DNA of 64,000 nt, taken from CAWCGU01 sp963795195. Lineage in GTDB: Bacteria > Actinomycetota > Thermoleophilia > Solirubrobacterales > 70-9. The DNA lies in contig CAWCGU010000006.1 of the NCBI GenBank assembly GCA_963795195.1, forward strand, positions 496,001-560,000, given 5' to 3'. Both the position numbers and the translations under genes were made by a program. The notes beneath the pieces were generated by a model. It was not told where the DNA came from. It worked only from the letters and a program-made list of their open reading frames with translations, and did no database searches. Below, one piece after another: positions 1-7,809 of this stretch (its first letter is position 1; each line of letters opens with the position of its first letter).

Positions 1-239
1 GGATGACCGGCGAGGTAACCCTGCAGGGGCGCGTGCTGCCGATCGGCGGCCTTAAGCAGAAGGTGCTGGCCGCACACGCGGCCGGGCTGACCACGGTGAT
101 CCTCCCGGAGCGCAACCGTGCCGACCTCGACGACGTGCCCGGGGAGGTCCAAGACGCAATCGGCTTCCACCCCGTGATGTCGATCGGCGAGGTGCTGGAG
201 CTGGCGCTCGAGCCGGAGCGCGAAACAAGCCTCCGCTGA
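1..239 (+). CDS. lon: Lon protease, C-terminal end (partial, runs off the left edge)
   Basis: The readable 78 residues match the end of the proteolytic domain of ATP-dependent Lon protease, a cytosolic enzyme that degrades misfolded and regulatory proteins. Conserved MTGEVTLQGRVLPIGGLKQK is visible; the lysine in GGLKQK (residue 18 of what is visible) is the family's catalytic Lys of the Ser-Lys dyad. The catalytic Ser lies upstream, outside the window. The methionine at position 3 is an internal conserved residue, not the start. The C-terminal tail is short, as is normal for Lon. No terminator is evident before the next gene, 44 bp away. Confidence 0.93.
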   Translation, partial: MTGEVTLQGRVLPIGGLKQKVLAAHAAGLTTVILPERNRADLDDVPGEVQDAIGFHPVMSIGEVLELALEPERETSLR

Positions 240-282
240 CCCCAATCACCGCGTTCAGGGTGCTGTGCGATGCTGCGCGTGA

Positions 283-729
283 GTGACCACTGGTGCACCC
301 ATAGATTTCGATGCGCCGCCGGCTGAGCTGTACGCCGCGATCACATCGCTGGACGCCGATTCGTTCGAGACGCTGATGAGCGACGCCGGGGACCGCTCGC
401 GCGTGATCGACGCGCTCGTTGGGCACCTTGCCGGCAAGCTACAGTTGGAAAAGGCCGGAGACCTCGAGGCCGTGCTGCACGTCAAGCTCTGGGACCGGCC
501 CGGCGGCGGCTACGACCACCGCGAGCTCGTCATCAGCGACGGCGCCTGCACCGCGACCGACGAACCGTCGCGCAAACCTGACCTGACCCTGAAGATCCGC
601 CCCGGCGACCTGCGCAAGATCGTCAGCGGCGAGGCGGGGCCGAAACGACTGGCGCTCAAGGGCCGCCTGCGGGTACTCGGCGACCTCGGACTCGGGATGC
701 GGCTCTCGGAGCTCTTCGACCTGTCCTGA
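283..729 (+). CDS. SCP2 sterol-binding-domain-like protein
   Basis: A 148-residue soluble protein. Its central part (LEAVLHVKLWDRPGGGYDHRELVI, then a DLTLKIRPGDLRKIVSGE-type stretch, then a GRLRVLGDLGLGMRLSELF tail) follows the SCP2/sterol-carrier pattern: a single alpha/beta domain that holds hydrophobic ligands in a cavity. The GTG start at 283 directly follows an in-frame TGA (280-282), so the start cannot lie further upstream. No signal peptide or membrane segment is present. Such stand-alone SCP2 domains in actinobacteria are thought to bind lipids or acyl-CoA; the ligand here is unknown. Confidence 0.7.
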   Translation: MTTGAPIDFDAPPAELYAAITSLDADSFETLMSDAGDRSRVIDALVGHLAGKLQLEKAGDLEAVLHVKLWDRPGGGYDHRELVISDGACTATDEPSRKPDLTLKIRPGDLRKIVSGEAGPKRLALKGRLRVLGDLGLGMRLSELFDLS

Positions 730-763
730 GGCCGGGACAATCTCGGCGCGAAAAGATCTTCGA

Positions 764-1186
764 GTGCTCGGGTTCATCGAAAGGGAGGTTTTGCTCGCCC
801 CGGACGTCGTCGCCCGGGCGGCCTCACTGGCGGGCGGCCCGCCCGAGCAGCGCTGGATGCTGTCGCTGCCCCGCGATGTGCGCTCCTCATACGTGCGCGA
901 GGTGATCGACAAGGGCGGAGGCGATCAGCGCCAGCAGCGCTGGATTCTGCGCGCACCGGACAGGGTGCGGCGCGGCTACCTCGAGAACGTCTTCGAGAAA
1001 CGAGGCGACGCTCCCTCCCCGGAGGTCGCCTGGATGCTGGCCCAGCCCGACCCCGTCAGACACAGCTACATCGACGAGGTGATGGAGGCAGCAGAGGAGG
1101 TGAAGCGCCCCGACGTCGTATGGATGCTGCGCCAGCCGGACTCCGTACGGGAGAGCTACATAGAAGCGGTGGTTCGAGCCGGCTAG
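764..1186 (+). CDS. Small protein made of four W-[MI]-L-x2-P-x2-V-R-x2-Y repeats
   Basis: A 140-residue protein starting at GTG 764. Most of it is four copies of one motif about 28-34 residues apart: RWMLSLPRDVRSSYVREVI, RWILRAPDRVRRGYLENVF, AWMLAQPDPVRHSYIDEVM and VWMLRQPDSVRESYIEAVV. Each copy looks like a helix-turn-helix pair with invariant Trp, Leu, Pro, Val-Arg and Tyr. Charged spacers separate the copies, and there is no signal peptide or membrane segment. I do not recognise the family. The regular repeats suggest a small all-helical solenoid used for protein contacts, which is inference. It is convergent with the kinase gene that follows. Confidence 0.65.
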   Translation: MLGFIEREVLLAPDVVARAASLAGGPPEQRWMLSLPRDVRSSYVREVIDKGGGDQRQQRWILRAPDRVRRGYLENVFEKRGDAPSPEVAWMLAQPDPVRHSYIDEVMEAAEEVKRPDVVWMLRQPDSVRESYIEAVVRAG

Positions 1187-1206
1187 AAAGCCCCCCTCCA
1201 ACCCCG

Positions 1207-1264
1207 CGAACGTCCCAATTGACTTCCCACAAGGTGTACTCAGGGACGTTCGGCATGGTCCCTG
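1207..1264. other. Two overlapping inverted repeats between convergent genes
   Basis: CGAACGTCCC (1207-1216) pairs perfectly with GGGACGTTCG (1243-1252). The right arm also overlaps a second hairpin, CAGGGAC (1241-1247) with GTCCCTG (1258-1264). The two stems exclude one another. There is no T-tract on either strand, so a classical terminator is not shown; a factor-dependent bidirectional terminator or a protein site is possible. Confidence 0.35.
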
Positions 1265-1281
1265 ACGTCAGCCCAACACCA

Positions 1282-2745
1282 CTACCCCTCCAGCCGCGCC
1301 AGAATTCCCTCGCAGGTCCGCACAAGCGTTCTCGACGCGTCCGAGACCCCCAGCGGCGTTAGCGGGCTCTCGGCCCGGCGCCGCCAGCGCTCGATCGCGG
1401 CGTGCGCCGCCGCCTGAAGTTCCTCCGTGGTGCTCTCGATCGGAAGGCCGAGACGCGAGGCCGGCGAAGTTCCGGTGGCTCCGAGCAGGCGCTCGACTTC
1501 CTCTGCCTCCTCGCGGCGGAAGTTGACCTCACCTGAACGGTGCCTCTTCAGCAGTCCCAACTCGGCGACCTCATGGGCGCCGGCGTGAATGCGCTCCACC
1601 TCGGCGGCGGCGCGATCCGCCTCTTCGGAGGGAGTCTGTCTGCGGATCGCCTGCAGCTGGTCGAGCGAGGCCCTCGCGCTGAGCGCCTCCTCGGGTGGCG
1701 GCAGCTCGAAGATCTCGACGAGCTTGTCGCGTGGCGGGGGCATGCTCTGCTCGGGCGTGTGGTGTGTTCCACGCTCCACGGGGATCACCACCGTGCGCGA
1801 GCCCGTGGTCGCCTCCCCGGCGTGGCGCTCTGTGGCGGCAGCCATCTCACCACCCACCATCAGCGTCGTCTCGCTGCGCTCGAGCCAGCCACGGCCAAAA
1901 GCGGCGCCCGCGGCCTCGGCCAGAGCCACGCCGAAATCCTTGACGCTCTCGTAGCGCGCGTCAGGCGACCGCGAAAGCGACTTCATCACGACCTCGGAGA
2001 TCGGCCCCGGAACGTCGGGCGCGGCAACGGCCAGAGGCACGGGATCCTCATTGATGCGCTGGTAGAGAATCGCCACCGGGGAGATGCCCGGCTCCCGTGG
2101 GAACGGGAGCGCACCGCTGAGAAACTCGTAGATCGTGACGCCGAGCGCGTAGAGGTCGGTCGCCGGCCCGACCGGCTCGCCCATCGCCTGCTCGGGCGCC
2201 ATGTAGGAGGGAGTGCCGAGCACCTGTCCCTGGCGGGTCGCCATCGTCATCCCCCCGTCGAGCACCTTGGCGATGCCGAAGTCACCGACCTTCATCACGC
2301 CCTGCGCCGAAAACAGCAGGTTCTCCGGCTTGACGTCGCGGTGCAGAACGCCGCGCCCGTGGGCGTGGTGAAGGGCCGACGCCGCCGCCATCCCGATCGC
2401 GCAGGTCGTCTCCTGCATCAGCCCGCTGCGCTTGAAGCGGCTCCAGGTGTTGCCTCCGGAGAGCTTGTCCATTACCAACAGGCACATGCCCTCGTGCTCG
2501 ACGAAGTCGTGGACGGGAACTATGTGAGGGTGATCGAGCGAGGCAAGCAGGCGAGCCTCGACCAGGAAGCGGGCCCGGACGTCCGGCTCGGCAGCGAATC
2601 CCTCGGGCAGCTGCTTGATCGCGACCTCCCGCCGCAACTGCCGGTGTCGGCCCTCGAGCACGATCCCGAAGCCGCCGCGACCGATCACGCCGCCGATCTC
2701 ATAAGTGGGCAGGATCTCCTGCAGCCGCTGGAGGTCGACGCTCAT
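1282..2745 (-). CDS. Soluble Hanks-type Ser/Thr protein kinase
   Basis: 487 residues. The kinase domain spans about residues 15-280 with all key elements: glycine loop GRGGFGIVL (22-30), ATP lysine in VAIKQL (Lys44), catalytic HRDVKPENLL (Asp137), DFG (155-157) and an activation-segment GTPSYMAPEQ. It should phosphorylate Ser/Thr in the cytosol. Unlike PknB it has no transmembrane segment; the C-terminal about 200 residues are charged, probably helical, and of no recognised domain. It lies 10 bp downstream of the Hsp70-Kelch gene on the same strand, so the two are almost certainly co-transcribed. That neighbour has a cytosolic ATPase domain and an extracellular propeller and may be its substrate or sensor partner (inference). 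Confidence 0.93.
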   Translation of the reverse strand: MSVDLQRLQEILPTYEIGGVIGRGGFGIVLEGRHRQLRREVAIKQLPEGFAAEPDVRARFLVEARLLASLDHPHIVPVHDFVEHEGMCLLVMDKLSGGNTWSRFKRSGLMQETTCAIGMAAASALHHAHGRGVLHRDVKPENLLFSAQGVMKVGDFGIAKVLDGGMTMATRQGQVLGTPSYMAPEQAMGEPVGPATDLYALGVTIYEFLSGALPFPREPGISPVAILYQRINEDPVPLAVAAPDVPGPISEVVMKSLSRSPDARYESVKDFGVALAEAAGAAFGRGWLERSETTLMVGGEMAAATERHAGEATTGSRTVVIPVERGTHHTPEQSMPPPRDKLVEIFELPPPEEALSARASLDQLQAIRRQTPSEEADRAAAEVERIHAGAHEVAELGLLKRHRSGEVNFRREEAEEVERLLGATGTSPASRLGLPIESTTEELQAAAHAAIERWRRRAESPLTPLGVSDASRTLVRTCEGILARLEG

Positions 2746-2755
2746 GCCCGCAGGC

Positions 2756-5023
2756 TCACTTCTCTTCGGAGAATTCCAGCGCCTCGACCGCCGCCGTCGA
2801 TGCTGAATGCCCCGCCTGGGTCGCCCCGCCGATCACGTAGACGGTTGTGCCCACGCGGGTGATGCCGGCGCCGTGTCGCGGCGTCGGCAGGTCTGGCGCC
2901 GAGCTCCATTCCTCGTTCGAGATGGAATAGACCTCGGTGGTCCCGAGCGCGCCGGTCGGCTCCTCGCCGCCGACGATGACCAGCGCGTCGTCCTTGATGA
3001 TCGCGGCGCCGCCGATACTTCCGCGCGCCGTCGGCATCGGCGGCAACTGCTCCCAGCTGTCGCTCGCCGGGTCGTAGCGCTCGAGCACGTCCGTGTTCTC
3101 CTCTGAGGAGAGAAAGCGGCCACCGGCGACGTAGGCGTACTGCCCGGCGGAGGCTGCGACCAGATGCTCACGCGGCGTCGGGATCGGCTCGCCCGAGCGC
3201 CAGCTGTCGCCGTCGAACACCTCGGTCGACTGGACCAGCTCTCCGGTTGCGTCCTGGCCACCAGCGACCACGATCTCGTCACCGACCACGGTCGCGGCTC
3301 CGGCTGCCCGCGGCTCCGGCAGCGGCGGAAGCTCTTCCCAAGTGTCGCCCCGGAGCGCGTAGACATCGGCCGAGGTGATCGCCGTCAGGTCAGGTCCGTC
3401 TGGGGTCCAGCCGCCGATCACGACGAGCTCGCCGCGATAGGAGACAGCCATCGCGTGGTGAAGCGAAACGGGCAGGGCCGGCCCGCTGCGCCAAGTGTTG
3501 ATGAAGGGGTCAAAGACCTCGACCTTCGTACTCCCCCCGCTCTCGGTCAGGCCGCCGACGACGAAGATCTGGCCCTTGAGCGATGTAGCCGCGATCTGCT
3601 GGCGCGCAGTCGGGGCTTCGTTGACCTCCCGCCACTCACCCGGAACGAGCGTTCCGGCAGGCGGGTTGGTTGTCTGAGTCGTCGTCGAGGTTGTCGAGCT
3701 GGTGGTCTGGGCGACGGTCGTCGCCGCACCGTCGTCGCCACCGCCGCCGGAAGCCAGGATGACCACGACGACCACGGCCGCGATCGCCGCGAGGACGCCG
3801 CCGATCAAGAGCGGCGAGCGTCCACTGCCCTCGCGCCTGGGTGCGGGCGGTTCTCCTCCCACCTCAGCGAGCGGCTCTGCCCCCGACTTGGACACCTTGG
3901 TTGCCGTCTCCGAATCCGCCTGCGCGTCGGGTTCCGCGGCCGGCGCCGAAGCCTTCAGGGCCGCGCCCGCGGCGATCCCGGCGCCGAAGGCGACAGAGTG
4001 CTTGGGGTGGATGTCAACCGCGACCGGGCGGCCCAGCTCCGCCGAGACCATCTCTGCCACCAGCGGAATTCGCGAGGAACCGCCGACGAGCAACACCTTC
4101 TTGACCTCCGAGGGCTGAACGCCGGCGCCCTGCAGCGCCCGCCGCAGGGCCTTGGTCGTCTCGGCGAGCGGCGTCGAGACCATGCGCTCGAACTCCTCGC
4201 GGGTCAGCGTCACCTTCGCCTGCAGGTCGGGGAAGAGCACCGAGATGGTCACCTCGGTGTCGGTCGAGAGCGCCTCCTTGGCCTCCACGCAGTCGCGTCG
4301 CAGGTGCGCCGCCGCGGCCAGCACGCCCTCAGGCGCCGGATCTGGAATCTCGAGCCGGTTGTCAATCGAACGCAGCACGTAGTCGAAGACCGCCTCATCG
4401 AAGTCGACACCGCCAAGGCGCTCGATTCCTTCCGGCCGGCCGAGCAGCTCGAAGCTGTTCTCGTCGCGCTTGCGCAGCACGCAGACGTCGAAGGTGCCTC
4501 CGCCGAGGTCATAGACGGCGACGATGTCGCCCGGGTCAACTCGCTCGGTCGAGGCGTAGTGGATCGCAGCAGCCTCCGGTTCAGACAGCGTCGTCACCGG
4601 AACGTCGAGACCGGCGATTTGGATCGCCTGGTCGAGCAGGTCCTTCTTGTAGGGGCCCCAATTCGCAGGGTGGGAGATCCCGATTGCCTCGGGCTTCTCC
4701 CCCTGCTGCTCGGCGACGCGATGCACCGTCCACTGCAGCACACGGGCGATCAGCGATTCAGGTGAGACCGGTACCCCGCCGAGGAGGATCGGGGTTTGAT
4801 CCCCGAGCCGGCGTTTGAACGTCCGCGAGACACGCTCCGGTTCGCTCGCCGCCCGGCGCGTCGCCCCTTCGCCGATAAGGATTGTCCCTTCGTCGCCCAG
4901 AAACACGACTGAGGGAATCGCCGCAGAGCGGTCACCGAGGGCGAATATCTCCGTACGCCCGTCCCGCGAGATCGCCGCGGCCGTGTAGGTGGTGCCGACG
5001 TCGATCCCCAGCTGGTAGCCCAT
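2756..5023 (-). CDS. Hsp70-type ATPase domain fused through a TM helix to an extracellular Kelch propeller
   Basis: 755 residues from ATG 5023 (MGYQLGIDVGTTYTAAA). Residues 1-355 are an Hsp70/DnaK nucleotide-binding domain: phosphate-1 loop GIDVGTT, YDLGGGTFDV (171-180), adenosine-site GGSSRIP (314-320). The usual Hsp70 peptide-binding domain is absent. A charged linker leads to one transmembrane helix (about 404-424, LLIGGVLAAIAAVVVVVILA), then a Ser/Thr-rich stretch, then about 290 residues of Kelch repeats (blades with GG pairs and W, about 463-752). The topology implies a cytosolic ATPase coupled to an outside propeller. The open frame runs further upstream, but the Hsp70 fold begins at this Met. 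A kinase gene follows after 10 bp. Envelope sensing is an inference. Confidence 0.88.
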   Translation of the reverse strand: MGYQLGIDVGTTYTAAAISRDGRTEIFALGDRSAAIPSVVFLGDEGTILIGEGATRRAASEPERVSRTFKRRLGDQTPILLGGVPVSPESLIARVLQWTVHRVAEQQGEKPEAIGISHPANWGPYKKDLLDQAIQIAGLDVPVTTLSEPEAAAIHYASTERVDPGDIVAVYDLGGGTFDVCVLRKRDENSFELLGRPEGIERLGGVDFDEAVFDYVLRSIDNRLEIPDPAPEGVLAAAAHLRRDCVEAKEALSTDTEVTISVLFPDLQAKVTLTREEFERMVSTPLAETTKALRRALQGAGVQPSEVKKVLLVGGSSRIPLVAEMVSAELGRPVAVDIHPKHSVAFGAGIAAGAALKASAPAAEPDAQADSETATKVSKSGAEPLAEVGGEPPAPRREGSGRSPLLIGGVLAAIAAVVVVVILASGGGGDDGAATTVAQTTSSTTSTTTQTTNPPAGTLVPGEWREVNEAPTARQQIAATSLKGQIFVVGGLTESGGSTKVEVFDPFINTWRSGPALPVSLHHAMAVSYRGELVVIGGWTPDGPDLTAITSADVYALRGDTWEELPPLPEPRAAGAATVVGDEIVVAGGQDATGELVQSTEVFDGDSWRSGEPIPTPREHLVAASAGQYAYVAGGRFLSSEENTDVLERYDPASDSWEQLPPMPTARGSIGGAAIIKDDALVIVGGEEPTGALGTTEVYSISNEEWSSAPDLPTPRHGAGITRVGTTVYVIGGATQAGHSASTAAVEALEFSEEK

Positions 5024-5211
5024 GTGGTTGTCAGGATATGCAAGTGAGGCACGCTGCATGCAACGGAATTGACATCTGCTGCGAAATCCACGGGCGGGCC
5101 TCAACGAGCCGGCTGTTCGGGTTCGTTGCCGAGCACTCGTCACAGACCCCGCCCTCCCCCGCCCCGTCCGACTACGATGGCGCCCGTCCACTCGAGGCGC
5201 CAGGAGGCCGG

Positions 5212-5691
5212 ATGCTGAATCGAATCGTGGTCGGAACCGACGGGTCGAAGACCTCCGCTGAAGCCGTGCGCCACGCCCGCGAGCTGGCCAAGGCAGCCGG
5301 CGCAGCCCTGGACCTCGTCAGCGCCTACCGCGGCGGTGAGGCACCCGACCCGGCCAGCGCGTATGACCCGACGGTTCGGGAGGATCCCGAAGCCGGGGGT
5401 CTTCCCGCCGACGTCGCCCGCCCCGTTGGCGAGCGGGTCACCGTCAGCCAGCAGCTGGATGCGGCAGCGGCCGAGGCAAGCCGGGATGGAATCGAGGAAG
5501 TGACCGTGCACGCCCGCGAAGGCGAGGCGGCAGAGGTGATCCTGACGGTGGCGGAACAGACCGGCGCCGACCTGATCGTCGTCGGCAACAGGGGCATGTC
5601 CGGCGCAAAGCGCTTCCTACTCGGCAGTGTTCCCAACAAGATCTGCCACCACGCGCCATGTGACGTTTACGTGGTGCGGACCACCACGTAA
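5212..5691 (+). CDS. Universal stress protein, UspA family
   Basis: 159 residues, one Usp domain of typical length. The start is ATG 5212, supported by AGGAGG at 5202-5207. The N-terminal strand IVVGTDGSKTSAEAV and the C-terminal nucleotide signature VVGNRGMSGAKRFLLGSVP (G-x2-G-x9-G-S) indicate the ATP-binding subgroup. It is a cytosolic stress protein, divergent from the Hsp70-Kelch gene with about 190 bp between their starts. The next gene begins 5 bp after its stop, so it heads a three-gene run with two membrane proteins. Confidence 0.92.
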   Translation: MLNRIVVGTDGSKTSAEAVRHARELAKAAGAALDLVSAYRGGEAPDPASAYDPTVREDPEAGGLPADVARPVGERVTVSQQLDAAAAEASRDGIEEVTVHAREGEAAEVILTVAEQTGADLIVVGNRGMSGAKRFLLGSVPNKICHHAPCDVYVVRTTT

Positions 5692-5696
5692 ACGCG

Positions 5697-6101
5697 TTGC
5701 AGCGAGCCGAGCGCAACGGCTGGACGGATCTGGCCGGATCCCTGCTGATCGTCGTCGGCGTCGGCCAGATCGTCTTCGGCCTCGCCGCGCTCAACGGGGC
5801 CGGCGCGCTGGTGGCGAACGTCACCGAGATCGAGCTGGACACGGGGCTCGACCTCTATTCGAACCTCGGGGCCTGGGGCTGGATGCTGCTCGTGCTCGGC
5901 GCGAGCGAGGCCTTCGCCGGGCTGACCGTCTTCAGGCGCACCTCGATCAGCGATCTGCTCGGCCTGCTCGTCGCCTACACAGGGTTGATCGGCTCGCTGC
6001 TGACGTCCGGAATCGTTCGCCTGCCGACGGTCGCCTTCGTCGCCGCCCTATTGCTGGTGATCTACCTGCTGTCCTACTACCACGGCCGCCACGGTCAGTA
6101 G
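5697..6101 (+). CDS. Small four-helix integral membrane protein
   Basis: 134 residues from a TTG start at 5697, 5 bp after the usp stop. Four hydrophobic segments are visible (about 13-32, 57-77, 85-102 and 107-126), with a short extracytoplasmic loop after the first. The pattern resembles small actinobacterial conserved membrane proteins (DUF7144-like), with no catalytic residues. The tight spacing to usp and to the next gene suggests co-transcription. Function unknown. Confidence 0.72.
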   Translation: MQRAERNGWTDLAGSLLIVVGVGQIVFGLAALNGAGALVANVTEIELDTGLDLYSNLGAWGWMLLVLGASEAFAGLTVFRRTSISDLLGLLVAYTGLIGSLLTSGIVRLPTVAFVAALLLVIYLLSYYHGRHGQ

Positions 6102-6104
6102 CCG

Positions 6105-6827
6105 ATGAAGCTTCCGGACCTGCGCTGGGGGGAGGCGGCGTTGCTGATCGCGGCCATCGCGCTGCTCGGCACCATGACCGGGCTAGATTGGTACCGGGTC
6201 TACGGCATCCCGGGGTTCAACGCCTGGACGGTGTTCGCGGCACTCGACATCGTCTTGCTGGCGGCGGCGCTCGCCGCCGGGAGTTGGGCGATCGTGACGA
6301 TCGCGGTCGGCGTCGAGCGGCGGCCGCCGTTGCTTGGCCGGGTGGCGCTGATCCTCGCCGCCGCAGCGGTGCTGGCCGTGCTCTACGGGATCATCGCCCC
6401 TCCGACTCCGTCAGGCGGCTCGTTTTACATCGACCCGTCATCGGTTGAGCGCGCCGGCGGCCTCTGGGTCGGCCTGATCGTGTCGCTGTTCCTGCTGGCG
6501 GCGGTCGCACTTTCGCCGGAGCCGGTCGTGGCGGCGAAGCGGCCCGAGATCGAGCCCGCGCCAGCGCCCAGAGCGAAGCCGAGTCAGATCCCGAGGCCTC
6601 CGAAGCCCAGACCCAGGCCGGAGCGACGGCCGCCCTCAACCCGTCCGACTCTGAACTCGGCGAGCGAAGAGGATTTCCGCGAACTGGGGCTCTCGATCAC
6701 GCAGGCGCGCCGGCTTGTGCGTTACCGCGACGAGCTGGATGGGTTCAGCTCCTGGGACGAATTCGAGCGAGTCCCGGGATTTCCGAAGGCGATGCGCTCC
6801 GATCTGCGCCGCAGGCTGACCTTGTAA
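6105..6827 (+). CDS. Membrane protein with a C-terminal helix-hairpin-helix domain
   Basis: 240 residues from ATG 6105, three bases after the previous stop. Four hydrophobic helices lie in the first about 145 residues, followed by a Pro/Arg-rich linker (about 150-182, repeated PRPPKPRPRPER-type sequence). The last about 58 residues (LNSASEEDFRELGLSITQA, then ARRLVRYRDELDGF, then ERVPGFPKAMRSDLRRRL) match the ComEA/helix-hairpin-helix pattern with 'LN.A...' entry and 'VPGF' exit. In ComEA this fold binds DNA outside the cell; here it may only mediate protein contacts. Which side of the membrane it lies on is not resolved. Confidence 0.7.
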   Translation: MKLPDLRWGEAALLIAAIALLGTMTGLDWYRVYGIPGFNAWTVFAALDIVLLAAALAAGSWAIVTIAVGVERRPPLLGRVALILAAAAVLAVLYGIIAPPTPSGGSFYIDPSSVERAGGLWVGLIVSLFLLAAVALSPEPVVAAKRPEIEPAPAPRAKPSQIPRPPKPRPRPERRPPSTRPTLNSASEEDFRELGLSITQARRLVRYRDELDGFSSWDEFERVPGFPKAMRSDLRRRLTL

Positions 6828-6836
6828 TCACCCTCC

Positions 6837-6867
6837 GGGGGCAGTCCCTGCCCAGCGGCTGCTTTTT
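6837..6867 (+). terminator. Possible intrinsic terminator after the usp-membrane protein genes
   Basis: GGGCAG (6839-6844) and CTGCCC (6848-6853) form a perfect 6-bp stem with a 3-nt loop. A run of five T follows, but only after a 9-nt GC-rich spacer that could itself extend pairing. It is placed 10 bp after the stop codon at 6827. Confidence 0.4.
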
Positions 6868-6972
6868 GCCCGGACCGCGGCCTTCCTACTTAAGGTTAGG
6901 ATGCCGTGGCCGTGGGGCTGACGACACCGATCGTCGTGGGAGGAGAATGAACCCGAACCGGGAGGGCTTGCC

Positions 6973-7809
6973 GTGAATCCGGTCGCGCGAGCCTGGTCTG
7001 GAGTCTCCGGTGTCATCAACAACGAAGCGATCCCGCCCGGATCCTGGATTGCCAACTCCGGCGGCTGCGCTGCCCTTGGCATCAAGACGCTGGGCCAGCT
7101 TGTCACGCCAGGACTCTCGTGGCGCACCGAGTTCATCCGCCAGTTCGTTTTCGCCTTCCGCGTCACCCTGCTGCCGGCGACGATCGTCGCCTTCGTGGTC
7201 GGCTTCTCGACCATCGGCATCCAGGGCGGATCGATCGCCTCGTCGTTCGGCGCGATCGACCGAATATCGCCCGCCGCGCCGGTTGCCTTCCTGCGCGAGC
7301 TGGGGCCGCTGCTGACCTCTGCGATCGTGGCCGGCACGCTCGGTTCGACGATCACCGCGGAAATCGGCGCGCGCAAGATCCGCGAGGAGCTGCTCGCGCT
7401 CGAGATCCTCGGCATCAACCCGGTTCGCAATCTGATCCTGCCGCGAGTCGTGGGCCTGGCGCTCTGGATGCCCGTGCTCGCCCTGCTCACCTTCTGGGCG
7501 GGCATCGCCGGAGTCTTCACCGCGGCGGTCGTCCTCTACGGGTCGACGATCGAGGCGTTCTTCGCGGGCTTGCTGCAATTGACCAACTTCATCGACCTCT
7601 ACGGCAGCGTCATCAAGCTGACGCTTTTCGGGATCATCATCGCCATCGTCGCCGCCTACAAGGGACTACAGGTTTCAGGCGGGGCCGAAGGGGTCGGCAG
7701 AGCGGTGAACGAATCGGTGGTGTCGTGCCTGGTCGTAATCGGGATTGTCACGGTTGTGTACACACAGCTTTTCCAGGCGTTCTTCCCCGAGGTCAACTTC
7801 GGCGGATGA
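6973..7809 (+). CDS. yrbEA: MCE-associated ABC permease, YrbE/MlaE family (first copy)
   Basis: 278 residues from GTG 6973, with a purine-rich GGGAGG upstream. The MlaE/YrbE fold is clear: hydrophobic helices, a conserved ITAEIGARKIREELLALEIL cytosolic segment with the family's Glu-rich coupling region, and the PRVVGLALWMPVLALLTF helix. It is an inner-membrane permease of lipid/sterol import driven by a separate ATPase. It heads the mce operon and overlaps the next gene by 4 bp (ATGA). Confidence 0.94.
   Translation: MNPVARAWSGVSGVINNEAIPPGSWIANSGGCAALGIKTLGQLVTPGLSWRTEFIRQFVFAFRVTLLPATIVAFVVGFSTIGIQGGSIASSFGAIDRISPAAPVAFLRELGPLLTSAIVAGTLGSTITAEIGARKIREELLALEILGINPVRNLILPRVVGLALWMPVLALLTFWAGIAGVFTAAVVLYGSTIEAFFAGLLQLTNFIDLYGSVIKLTLFGIIIAIVAAYKGLQVSGGAEGVGRAVNESVVSCLVVIGIVTVVYTQLFQAFFPEVNFGG

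Noticed and set aside
1540..2862. Long open frame on the plus strand across the kinase gene
   Set aside because: Arg/His/Leu-rich translation without motifs; mirror frame of the clear kinase on the minus strand, as is common at this GC content.
3164..4765. 533-codon plus-strand frame opposite the Hsp70-Kelch gene
   Set aside because: Low-complexity Arg/Gly composition and no domain; the minus strand carries conserved Hsp70 motifs.
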